Positions 8,598 through 15,551 of a DNA stretch of 18,689 bases are shown here, one piece after another (position 1 is the stretch's first letter; the number at the start of each line of letters is the position of its first letter). The notes under the pieces are model-generated. The model was not told the origin of the DNA. It made no database searches and worked only from the letters and a program-made list of their open reading frames with translations. This stretch comes from Alphaproteobacteria bacterium (lineage in GTDB: Bacteria > Pseudomonadota > Alphaproteobacteria > JAJTHO01). A program made the position numbers and the translations under genes. The stretch spans positions 1 through 18,689 of the forward strand of contig JAJTHO010000050.1 in assembly GCA_021297975.1 (NCBI GenBank), read 5' to 3'.

Positions 8598-9090
8598 ACA
8601 AAAAAAACGCCTGCTAACCGGGCTGTTCTTTGCCCTCTGCCTGTTCATTGCTGACCAGATCAGCAAACACCTCATCTTTGATCTGATTCAAAACCCGCCC
8701 CGGCAAATTGTGCTGACCAGTTTTTTCAATCTCACCCCGGTGTGGAATCGCGGGGTTAGCTTTGGGATGTTTAAAGCGGGCGATGAGACACAGGTCTATG
8801 CGCTGATTTTGGTTGCGCTGGTGATAAGCTCGGTGGTATTTGCCTGGCTCCTCAAAGCGCCCGACCGCTCACACGCGCTGTGTTACGGCGCGATTATCGG
8901 CGGCGCGCTCGGCAATGTGGTTGACCGCCTGCGCTTTCATGCGGTGTTTGATTTTTTTGATTTTCACATTGGCGGCTGGCATTACCCGGCGTTTAACATC
9001 GCCGATGCCAGCATTGTTTGCGGGGTTGCTGTGTTGCTGCTCTTGACGTTTCGCGAGCAAAAGCGGCATAAGACTGTAAAAGGGGACTAA
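8587..9090 (+). CDS. lspA: Lipoprotein signal peptidase II
   Basis: 167 residues with four membrane segments, as in the family. Conserved blocks are ADQISKHLI (Asp23), NLTPVWNRGVSFGMF, GGALGNVVDRLR with the first catalytic Asp at 113, VFDFFDFH, and PAFNIADASIVCG with the second catalytic Asp at 140. LspA cleaves the signal peptide of prolipoproteins in the inner membrane just before the lipidated Cys. GGAG six bases before the ATG is a good ribosome binding site and lies inside the end of ileS, so translation is coupled. ileS-lspA is a widespread bacterial pair. The lipoprotein gene that follows three bases after the stop is a likely substrate. Confidence 0.97.
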   Translation: MPPEQKKRLLTGLFFALCLFIADQISKHLIFDLIQNPPRQIVLTSFFNLTPVWNRGVSFGMFKAGDETQVYALILVALVISSVVFAWLLKAPDRSHALCYGAIIGGALGNVVDRLRFHAVFDFFDFHIGGWHYPAFNIADASIVCGVAVLLLLTFREQKRHKTVKGD

Positions 9091-9093
9091 GGC

Positions 9094-9660
9094 ATGCGCC
9101 GTCTCACCGCTCTTTCGTTATTATGTGCCCTGACCGCGTGCGGCGGGGATATCCGCCAGGCCATCGGGCTTGATCGCAATGCGCCTGATGAATTTCAGGT
9201 GGTAACGCGCGCGCCGCTGTCGGTGCCGCCGTCCTATGATTTGCGCCCGCCGCGCCCCGGTGCGCCGCGCCCGCAAGAGCAAAGCAGCCAAGTGCAAGCC
9301 CGCAGCGCCCTGCTGAATGCCAGCGGCAGACCGCTTGCCGCCCCGGCGATTGACCCGGCCGCCGCCGCCTCCCCGGCAGAGGCCTTCTTGCTACAACAAA
9401 CCGGCGCTGTGGGCGTAAACCCTGATATCCGCGCCGCGTTGGATGCGGAGAACGCCGCCCGAGCGCAAGCGAAAACCCAGCCGATTGACGCCCTCCTCCC
9501 CGCCAAGGGCACGGGCGCAGACCCAGTGGTTGATGCGGGCGCAGAGGCCGAACGCGTGCGGACGGCCAAAAAAGACAACCTTCCGGTCGATACCAGCCAA
9601 ACCGCCACGATTAACCCGCCCGAAGATTCTTTGTGGCAACGCGTCAAAGACTTGTTTTAA
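9094..9660 (+). CDS. DUF3035 lipoprotein, BamF-like
   Basis: 188 residues. A short signal peptide ends in the lipobox L-T-A-C with Cys16 as the lipidation site. The mature part starts GGDIRQAIGLDRNAPDEFQVV; PDEFQVVTRAPLSVPPSYDLRPP (31-53) is the conserved core of the DUF3035 family. The rest is rich in Ala and Pro and looks disordered, ending WQRVKDLF. In Caulobacter a protein of this type, BamF, belongs to the outer-membrane beta-barrel assembly complex; assigning that role here is inference from the family. GGGGA upstream of the ATG is a strong ribosome binding site, and the gene follows lspA at 3 bp. Its several PP pairs may make its translation sensitive to EF-P. Confidence 0.8.
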   Translation: MRRLTALSLLCALTACGGDIRQAIGLDRNAPDEFQVVTRAPLSVPPSYDLRPPRPGAPRPQEQSSQVQARSALLNASGRPLAAPAIDPAAAASPAEAFLLQQTGAVGVNPDIRAALDAENAARAQAKTQPIDALLPAKGTGADPVVDAGAEAERVRTAKKDNLPVDTSQTATINPPEDSLWQRVKDLF

Positions 9661-9688
9661 GTAAAAGGCTCTGCTACAAGCCTCCCTT

Positions 9689-9766
9689 CGGGGTGTAGCG
9701 CAGCCTGGCTAGCGCATCTGGTTTGGGACCAGAGGGTCGGGGGTTCGAATCCCTCCACCCCGACCA
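9689..9766 (+). tRNA. tRNA-Pro (anticodon TGG)
   Basis: A complete cloverleaf: acceptor CGGGGTG (9689-9695) pairs with CACCCCG (9756-9762), followed by discriminator A and an encoded CCA (9764-9766). The anticodon stem TCTGG/CCAGA closes the loop TTTGGGA with anticodon TGG at 9724-9726. The T arm has GGGGG-TTCGAAT-CCCTC with one G-T pair. It lies 28 bp after the lipoprotein gene, with a highly structured spacer and a GIY-YIG gene directly downstream. Confidence 0.97.
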
Positions 9767-9886
9767 TCCGCCTTCGCTGATTTTGGCAAAGCCAAAATAT
9801 AGCTACGGCGTGATTGGGTGTAACCCAATATAGGCCGGAGCGTGCGAAGCGGATGTCAAGACGAAGCCCGAAGGGCGAAGGCTGAC
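9767..9886 (+). repeat. Structured spacer between tRNA-Pro and the GIY-YIG gene
   Basis: This region starts at the base after the tRNA CCA and is almost entirely self-complementary. Outer arms are TCCGCCTTCGC (9767-9777) and GCGAAGCGGA (9844-9853, one base short). Inside are TTTTGGC-AAA-GCCAAAA (9781-9797) and ATTGGGT-GTA-ACCCAAT (9813-9829), the latter flanked by partly complementary CTACGGCG and GGCCGGAG. A further hairpin GTCA...GCCC-GAA-GGGC...TGAC spans 9855-9886. The outer-arm type (CCGCCTTCGC beside a tRNA and a GIY-YIG gene) is one I associate with a dispersed mobile unit, but only this copy is visible. Confidence 0.7.
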
Positions 9887-9889
9887 TAG

Positions 9890-10129
9890 ATGAAATATGT
9901 ATACATGCTACAAAGCGAATCCTACCCAGATCGCTATTACGTCGGTTGTACCATTGATCTTAAAAAGCGTGTGAGCGAGCATAACAGAGGTGAATCTGCT
10001 TATACAAAGAAATTTGTTCCCTGGAGCCTAGAAGGCTATATTGCTTTTTCCGATCATGCTAAAGCGGATAAATTTGAAACATATCTCAAAAGTGCCTCCG
10101 GCAGAGCATTTGCAAAAAAGCATTTTTAA
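9890..10129 (+). CDS. Small GIY-YIG nuclease-domain protein
   Basis: 79 residues, the size of a single-domain GIY-YIG (UPF0213/YhbQ-like) protein. KYVYMLQSE is the first strand (GIY position), RYYVGCTIDLKKRVSEHNRG contains the YIG-equivalent YYVG and the Arg-bearing helix, and the protein ends in ASGRAFAKKHF. Family members are endonuclease-like, but single-domain versions have poorly known functions. The gene is AT-richer than its neighbours and lies downstream of tRNA-Pro in a structured spacer, suggesting a mobile passenger. GAAGG eight bases before the ATG is a plausible ribosome binding site and sits in the 3' arm of a hairpin. Confidence 0.85.
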   Translation: MKYVYMLQSESYPDRYYVGCTIDLKKRVSEHNRGESAYTKKFVPWSLEGYIAFSDHAKADKFETYLKSASGRAFAKKHF

Positions 10130-10270
10130 GCACCAGAGCCTGCTTCTCGATAAAGCCTAAGTTCTAAACTTGTAATATCCTTATACTGAGACACCAAATT
10201 TAAACCGCCAATCCAAACTGCGACGAGCTTCATCTTCAGCATGACTGTAGCAAAGTTACGGGCATAGAAG

Positions 10271-11146
10271 TTAACTCTTGATTATCGCCCTCGCCGCCTG
10301 AGCATCCTCACCAATCTGCGCCTTCAACGCCTCTACCCCTGAAAACTTCATCTCCGGCCGAATAAATTTCAAAAGCTCAACCGACAACCTTTTCCCATAC
10401 AAATCCGCCTCCACATCAAACAGATGCACCTCTAAAACCGGCTCGCGCATCCCGCCGATGGTTGGCTTAACGCCAATATTCGCAACGCCGCGCAGTTCGC
10501 CCACGCGCACGGCATAGACCCCAAAACGCGGGCGGGTATACTCCCCCAGCGCAATATTGGCGGTGGGAAAACCAAGCCCCCGCCCGGCTCCGTCGCCCGG
10601 CTCCACCGTGCCGCTAATCGCCCATGGCCGCCCTAGCAGCGCCGTTGCGGTTTCCACCATTCCCTCGAAAAGCGCGGCGCGAATGGCGCTGCTGCCATAG
10701 CGCGCACCGGTGGGCGCGGCTGCCCCGCTGACCACAACGCACGAAACGCCCCGCGCCGCACAGACACGCTGCAGCAGCGCCACATTGCCGCGCCGCTTCG
10801 CGCCAAAGGCGAAATCATCACCCACGACTATGCCGACCACATCCTTAAGGGAAAAAATCTTCTGCTCTAAAAAATCTTCCGGCTCTAACGCCGCGAGCGC
10901 GGGCGTAAACGCCAGAACGACCACTTCGGCAATCCCGGCGGCGTGTAACAGCTGTTCTTTGTCGTATTCATCCACGAGTTGAAACGGCGGCGCATCGGGA
11001 TAAAGCACCCGGCGGGGATGCGGGCTGAAGGTTATCACGCACGGCGCGGCGTCATGCTCCGCCGCAAGGGCGCGCAGCTCCGCCAACACCGCGTTGTGAC
11101 CGCAATGCACCCCATCAAAATTTCCCAGCGCAAAAACACGTTTCAT
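10271..11146 (-). CDS. ribF: Bifunctional riboflavin kinase/FAD synthetase
   Basis: 291 residues. The N-terminal nucleotidyltransferase (FAD synthetase) part has GNFDGVHCGH (8-17), TFSPHPRRVL (39-48), VVGDDFAFGAKRRGN (107-121) and YGSSAIR (150-156, usual form ISSTxIR). The C-terminal riboflavin kinase part has GRGLGFPTANI (188-198, with the PTAN metal/ATP motif), GVKPTIGG (225-232) and LEVHLFDVEADLYG (238-251). It turns riboflavin to FMN and then FAD in the cytoplasm. Only 48 bp separate it from the outer membrane protein gene upstream on the same strand, so the two may share a transcript. No FMN riboswitch is visible. Confidence 0.96.
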   Translation of the reverse strand: MKRVFALGNFDGVHCGHNAVLAELRALAAEHDAAPCVITFSPHPRRVLYPDAPPFQLVDEYDKEQLLHAAGIAEVVVLAFTPALAALEPEDFLEQKIFSLKDVVGIVVGDDFAFGAKRRGNVALLQRVCAARGVSCVVVSGAAAPTGARYGSSAIRAALFEGMVETATALLGRPWAISGTVEPGDGAGRGLGFPTANIALGEYTRPRFGVYAVRVGELRGVANIGVKPTIGGMREPVLEVHLFDVEADLYGKRLSVELLKFIRPEMKFSGVEALKAQIGEDAQAARAIIKS

Positions 11147-11194
11147 AGGGCGTTCTTAGACTGCGCAGCCGCAATCCGGCAAGAGCGCGCTTGG

Positions 11195-11854
11195 TTAAAA
11201 CCGCACGTTCAGCCGCGCCAGCAGCCCATGGCTGTTGTATTCAACCGGCGCGGTGAAGTTCGCCTCTGAGGTCAGCGACGGCTTTTCCGTTGCGAAATAG
11301 CGGTATTCGGCGGCGATGCTGATATGATTGGTCAGCGCATACGTCGCCCCGGCCATACCCTGATAGGCAAACACAAGGTCATCATCGTTTAACACCGTGC
11401 CGAGTCCCTGGGTGCGGAAATTCTTGAATTTCACCTCAGAAAACCCCGCGCCAAAGCCGATATAGGGAATCCAGCGGGTATCGGTTTCAAAATCGTTATA
11501 CAGATTCACCATGCCGCTGGTTGAGACAATATTACCTTCAGAGCCGGTCAGCGTTGCGCCGCCCACTTTATGGGTATTAACAAGGCTTTCGCGGATGCTG
11601 ATTTCATACTCATTGCGCACCGCGCCCAAAAACCACACCGGCCCCCATTCCCGGCCTAACGCCGCGCCGTAAATCCAGCCCTGTTTGTAATCGGTTTTAA
11701 CCTTGGTTGTCGCATCAAAGCTGAGTTCGGTATCCTGCTGAATATTATACCCCACGAGTGCTGAGCCATACCAACCCGGCGCACTGCCTGCCTCGGCATG
11801 GGTAACACTGAACAGCAACGCCGCAACGGCGACATATCCTAAACCTATACGCAT
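11195..11854 (-). CDS. OmpA-like outer membrane beta-barrel protein
   Basis: 219 residues from the ATG at 11854. An in-frame GTG two codons earlier is open, but AAGGA lies only 2 bases from it and 8 bases from the ATG, so the ATG is preferred. The signal peptide is MRIGLGYVAVAALLFSVTHAEA, cut before GSAPGWYGS. The mature part alternates aromatic and polar residues in amphipathic strands (WYGSALVGYNI, GWIYGAALGREWG, WIPYIGFGAGFSEVKF, HISIAAEYRYFAT, HGLLARLNVRF) and ends in Phe, the usual C-terminal signal for the BAM complex. The size and strand pattern fit a small eight-stranded porin-like barrel (OMP_b-brl type). Its function is unknown. Confidence 0.82.
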   Translation of the reverse strand: MRIGLGYVAVAALLFSVTHAEAGSAPGWYGSALVGYNIQQDTELSFDATTKVKTDYKQGWIYGAALGREWGPVWFLGAVRNEYEISIRESLVNTHKVGGATLTGSEGNIVSTSGMVNLYNDFETDTRWIPYIGFGAGFSEVKFKNFRTQGLGTVLNDDDLVFAYQGMAGATYALTNHISIAAEYRYFATEKPSLTSEANFTAPVEYNSHGLLARLNVRF

Positions 11855-12006
11855 AGACACATTCCTTGTTCTTGCGCTTACCGTGTCCGGGCAATGGTTA
11901 ATAAATGCTTTTCAAGGTGTGTTTATTCGGTAAACGGGGCGGGGTGTTGCGAATACAGCACAGATTGAGGGTAGAATACGCGCTCAGTACGCAGAAAGAG
12001 TATAGA

Positions 12007-12080
12007 GCGCCAGCTCGCTGGCGCAGCGCTCCCGCCCGGCGGCGAAGCCGCCTGGGGGGCGGGGCGGGAGCGCTCCTTTT
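12007..12080. terminator. Very GC-rich double hairpin, probable terminator of the cyclase operon or a repeat
   Basis: GCGCCAGC-TC-GCTGGCGC (12007-12024) abuts a long stem: AGCGCTCCCGCCC (12025-12037) pairs perfectly over 13 bp with 12062-12074, with an inner hairpin GGCGGC-GAA-GCCGCC (12038-12052). CCTTTT follows on the plus strand. It lies 18 bp beyond the cyclase stop codon, where a terminator for the minus-strand operon is expected, yet the T-run is on the plus-strand side, where no gene needs it. The rest of the 237-bp spacer upstream of the outer membrane protein shows no further feature beyond its promoter region. Confidence 0.55.
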
Positions 12081-12091
12081 CTGTGGTTTAT

Positions 12092-13315
12092 CTACTCTGC
12101 GGTGTAAAAATCCATGCCCTCAACCACCCTACATCGCCCCTGATTCTCTGCCGACAGCGCCGCAAACAGCGCCGCGCTCAGCAGCACCGACTGGCCTAAA
12201 ACCTTCGTCTTTTCCTCCAACTTCGCCGCCTCGTTCACCGGGCTGCCGATGACCGTGTAATCCATCCGCTCTGGTATCCCGATATTCCCGGAAATAACCC
12301 TGCCCCGCGCAAGACCAATACCAATGGCCAGCTGCGGCGCGAAATCCTTCACCCCGCGCACAATTGCCTGCGCCGCCTCAAACGCGTGATCCGCATCCTG
12401 CGGGTCAGCAAACGGCACACCCCAGACGCCCAGCAGCCCATCGCCAAGGTATTTATCGACAATGCCATACCGCCGCACCAAGGGCGCAACCACCGCAAAA
12501 AACCGATTCAGCAAGGTTACCGTCTCCGCCGCGCCCAGCTCCGCGCTCAGCGGCGTAAAACCCCGAATATCCAGAATCATGATGGTTGCGGTCTGCTCCA
12601 CCCCGCCGAGGCGCACCTCATCCTCTTCCAAGAGTTTCCGCACCACCGCCTGCGGCAGATAGCGCGACAGCGTGCGCTGCGCCGCCGTCTGGTAGGCATT
12701 GGCCAGCGCGGCGGCGGCAATGCTGCCCAGCGTGGTTGCGAGCGTCAATTCCGCGCTGGTAAATGGCTTGAAAGGCGGCTGCACCAGCAGCAGGTAAAAA
12801 TCATCGCGCGTGCCCAGCGGCTGCACCAGCGCGTGCCGCCCCTCCAGCCCCGGCGCATCGTTATAAATCGCCGATGGACGGCGCAAAAGAGGCTCGCTCA
12901 GCAGCGCCGGCGGCACTGTGCCCACACTCGCCAGCACCGTGCCGTGCCGGTTCAGCACCGCCGCCACCTCATGATCCGCATAGCCGCGCACGAGGCTTTC
13001 CGCTATCGCCGATGGCTCCACGCTTCCGGCGCAGGCCAGCGCCGTTTTCAAAACCAGCGCGCTTTCGCGGTAGAGATGCAGCGTCTCGCTGGCCAGTTGC
13101 CGCTCAACCAGCTTCGCTTCAAAAAGTGCTTGTAATAAAGGTTGCAGCGCCGCCGCCAGCCACTCACCGCTCAAAACTAAAGCATCACTCTCCAGTTCTA
13201 ACCGCGTCTCAACCGGCAATAGCTCATGGCCGATAAGCTGGTTCACCAGCCGCTGCACATAGGCAAAGGCGCGGGTGCGCTGGGTATCGCGCAGGGTTGG
13301 TGGCGGCGTGCTCAC
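12092..13315 (-). CDS. Class III adenylate cyclase with N-terminal GAF-like region
   Basis: 407 residues from GTG at 13315. Residues about 70-210 look like a GAF-type sensor fold. The cyclase domain (about 240-400) has MILDIRGFT with metal-binding Asp249, DKYLGDG with Lys288 and metal-binding Asp292, IGIGLARGRVISGNIG, and ERMDYTVIGSPVNEAAKLEEKTK. Lys288 and Asp352 are the adenine-selecting pair, pointing to ATP and cAMP. Asn361 is conserved, but the transition-state Arg four residues later is Lys365. The GTG overlaps the stop of the response regulator (GTGA), so expression is coupled to the kinase-regulator pair. No membrane segments are seen, so the protein is cytoplasmic. Adenylate cyclase is likely; activity is uncertain because of the Arg-to-Lys change. 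Confidence 0.87.
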   Translation of the reverse strand: MSTPPPTLRDTQRTRAFAYVQRLVNQLIGHELLPVETRLELESDALVLSGEWLAAALQPLLQALFEAKLVERQLASETLHLYRESALVLKTALACAGSVEPSAIAESLVRGYADHEVAAVLNRHGTVLASVGTVPPALLSEPLLRRPSAIYNDAPGLEGRHALVQPLGTRDDFYLLLVQPPFKPFTSAELTLATTLGSIAAAALANAYQTAAQRTLSRYLPQAVVRKLLEEDEVRLGGVEQTATIMILDIRGFTPLSAELGAAETVTLLNRFFAVVAPLVRRYGIVDKYLGDGLLGVWGVPFADPQDADHAFEAAQAIVRGVKDFAPQLAIGIGLARGRVISGNIGIPERMDYTVIGSPVNEAAKLEEKTKVLGQSVLLSAALFAALSAENQGRCRVVEGMDFYTAE

Positions 13316-13698
13316 GCAATCCCCTCCTCTAAAACTTGCCGCGCCAGGCTCAAGACCGCATCGGGGTCAAAGGGCTTCGTGATATAGAGATTCGCGCCCA
13401 CCTCCAGCCCCTTTTGCCGGTCAACTTCCTGTCCCCGCGCGGTCAGCAGCACAACAACGGTCTCATTCAGCGCCGGGTCTTCGCGCAGCAGGCGGCACAC
13501 CTCAAACCCATCGAGATGCGGCATCATAATATCAAGGAACATCACGCGGGGTTTCAGCACCCGCGCCTGCTGCAACCCATCGCGGCCATCCACCGCCGTG
13601 TAAATCATCGCCGCGCCTTCTAAATCCTCAAGCGTTTGTTCCAAAAGCGTGCGGATATACGGCTCATCATCCACTATCAGTATACTAGGCGGTTGCAT
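13312..13698 (-). CDS. Single-domain response regulator (CheY-like receiver)
   Basis: 128 residues, a receiver domain only, with no output domain. The acidic pocket is Asp10-Asp11 in LIVDDEP, the phosphoacceptor Asp56 in FLDIMMP, Thr85 in LLTARG, and Lys107 in YITKPF. It is the middle gene of a three-gene operon: its start overlaps the histidine kinase end by 14 bp, and its stop overlaps the cyclase GTG by 4 bp. The likely role is to pass the phosphoryl signal from the kinase to the cyclase or a phosphotransfer protein; direct contact with the cyclase is inference from gene order. Confidence 0.93.
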   Translation of the reverse strand: MQPPSILIVDDEPYIRTLLEQTLEDLEGAAMIYTAVDGRDGLQQARVLKPRVMFLDIMMPHLDGFEVCRLLREDPALNETVVVLLTARGQEVDRQKGLEVGANLYITKPFDPDAVLSLARQVLEEGIA

Positions 13699-15490
13699 CG
13701 ATCGGGCTTTCTGTCGTTATCAAAGTAAGGGGCAGGAGCACGGTAAACGTGCTGCCGGTGCCAAGTTCGGAGGCGACCTCAATCCGGCCGCCGTAATGCT
13801 CTACAATCTGCTTGCAAATCGCGAGGCCAAGCCCCGTGCCGCGGGGCTTGTCGGTCATATTTTCCGTTGCGCTGCTTTGTTGAAATTTTTCAAAGATGCG
13901 CTCAAATTCATCGGCGTTGATGCCCATGCCGGTGTCAGAAATCGCGATTGCGACGTGGGTTTCGGTGGCGCGCGCGGTCATCCGCACCTCACCATGGCTG
14001 GTGAATTTGGCGCTGTTGTGAAGTAAATTCAGCAGCACCTGCTGTAATCTATCCGCGTCCAGTTTCAGCACCGGCAGCGTGCCAACAATCTCCGCCACGA
14101 GGCGCACATGCGCCTTATGGGCAAATTCGCCCTGAATCGCCTGTTCGGTGCGGCGCACCACATCGGCAATGTCGGTGGGTAGATCGCGCCAGCTCATCCG
14201 CCCCGATTCGATTTTCGCAACGTCCAAAACGTCGTTGATAAGCTGTCCCAGCCGCTCGCCTTCCTTAATAATCACATCCAAATTGTGCATAACGCGCTTG
14301 GCTTTTTCAAAGGGAATCGCGTCTTTTTCCGTGGCACGGTAGAAAAACCGCTCAAAATCTTTGCGGATAAGTTTTACAAAACCGAGGATAGAGGTCAGCG
14401 GCGTGCGCAGCTCATGGCTCACACTGCTGGTAAAGGCCGTTTTCATCTGCGCCATGGCAACGAGCCGCTCATTCGCGGCCTCTGTCTCAGTAAACGCCTG
14501 CGCGAGGCGGCGCACCGCCTGATTAATCGCATCAATCTCCCGCAAATCAGAGCGCGACAACACAATCTTGTGCTCCTTCCCGCGCGACAGATTAAACAGC
14601 GCGTTACCGGCCAAAAGCGCCGGTTTCACCACCTCATGGCGCAGCGCCACCCCCACCGCAAAAAACGCCCCGGCCAATACCGCAAACCCCATCAGCGCCG
14701 CCGAACGAGAATCCCGCGCCCGCCGGGCAATTTCCGCCGCCGCGTCGCTGGCCACCAGCGCCGCATCGCCCGAAAGCTCTAGCGCGGCGAGATTCAGCTG
14801 CTGGTGAATCTCCAGCGTCAGGCGGTTTATCTGCCCCTCGAGCGCCACGTTGTCCTGCTGCAAGGTAAACAGGCTCTGATAACCGCCAAAACGCTCCTGC
14901 GTCAGCAGCGGCAATTCCGCCACCAGCGCCATAAACGCCGCCTGCTCTGCGCTCAGCCGGTCGGTATTGCGCCATGTTGTAACCAGTGCCAGCCGCGCCC
15001 GCAGCCGCACCAGCGGCATGTTTGCAAGACCCGGGTCAACCAGCTCTGCCATCTTTTCCGCCGCCAGCATCCGTGCCGTAATATCATCGCGCTGGTGATA
15101 CCATTTGTCCGCCAAAACCGACAGGCGTTGCAGCTGGCGCGATAAATCCTGAAATTTCCGCCGCTGTTCGTCTTGGCTGCGTTGCTGCAACCGCCGGGTC
15201 AGCCGCAGCGCATCGCGGGTTGAGCGCGCCCGGTCTTGCGCCGAGGGGTTGCCGGCGATTAAATCCGATAAAAGCGCCACCTGCTTGATTATCTGCGTGC
15301 GCTCGTTTTGTTCCAACGCCAGCGGAATAGTGGTTGAGCGCGACTCCTCGGCTATATAAGCCAATGTATTCAAATGACTAGAGACAAGAAACGACAGCCC
15401 AGCAATAAACGCAACAACAACCGCCGTCGCCACATAGGACAGCGTTTGCAGCGATAAACGCTTGCGGGAGACAAAGGCAGCAATGGCCAT
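13685..15490 (-). CDS. Membrane sensor histidine kinase
   Basis: 601 residues. Membrane segments at about 18-37 and 264-284 enclose a periplasmic region of about 225 residues that is almost all helical, with heptad-like and Gln/Arg-rich stretches, suggesting a helical-bundle sensor. A HAMP-like linker (about 285-335) leads to the HisKA domain with SVSHELRTPLTSILGF (phospho-acceptor His359), then HATPase_c with NLLHNSAKFT (N box), DTGMGI (G1), FEKFQQ (F box) and GTGLGL (G2). It autophosphorylates and should pass the phosphate to the receiver protein encoded next, which overlaps its 3' end. The signal is unknown. It is the first gene of the kinase-regulator-cyclase operon. Confidence 0.94.
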   Translation of the reverse strand: MAIAAFVSRKRLSLQTLSYVATAVVVAFIAGLSFLVSSHLNTLAYIAEESRSTTIPLALEQNERTQIIKQVALLSDLIAGNPSAQDRARSTRDALRLTRRLQQRSQDEQRRKFQDLSRQLQRLSVLADKWYHQRDDITARMLAAEKMAELVDPGLANMPLVRLRARLALVTTWRNTDRLSAEQAAFMALVAELPLLTQERFGGYQSLFTLQQDNVALEGQINRLTLEIHQQLNLAALELSGDAALVASDAAAEIARRARDSRSAALMGFAVLAGAFFAVGVALRHEVVKPALLAGNALFNLSRGKEHKIVLSRSDLREIDAINQAVRRLAQAFTETEAANERLVAMAQMKTAFTSSVSHELRTPLTSILGFVKLIRKDFERFFYRATEKDAIPFEKAKRVMHNLDVIIKEGERLGQLINDVLDVAKIESGRMSWRDLPTDIADVVRRTEQAIQGEFAHKAHVRLVAEIVGTLPVLKLDADRLQQVLLNLLHNSAKFTSHGEVRMTARATETHVAIAISDTGMGINADEFERIFEKFQQSSATENMTDKPRGTGLGLAICKQIVEHYGGRIEVASELGTGSTFTVLLPLTLITTESPIDATA

Positions 15491-15504
15491 AACGCACGGG
15501 GTCT

Positions 15505-15532
15505 AGCATAAACAACGGGCTGGTTCAATCAA
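15505..15532 (-). promoter_or_regulatory. Possible promoter of the kinase-regulator-cyclase operon
   Basis: On the minus strand, TTGATT (15532-15527) and TATGCT (15510-15505) are 16 bp apart, just upstream of the histidine kinase ATG at 15490. Each matches four of six consensus bases. This is weak evidence from spacing alone. Confidence 0.25.
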
Positions 15533-15551
15533 ATTGTGACATGGCGCACTC

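Noticed and set aside
11905..12252. Open frame of 115 codons on the plus strand near the cyclase 3' end.
   Set aside because: It runs through the GC-rich hairpins and then antisense to the conserved cyclase domain; it has no recognisable protein features.
12386..13135. Long plus-strand frame (249 codons) opposite the cyclase gene.
   Set aside because: It is antisense to a gene with clear motifs; its Arg/Gln/His-rich composition is typical of a shadow of GC-rich coding sequence.
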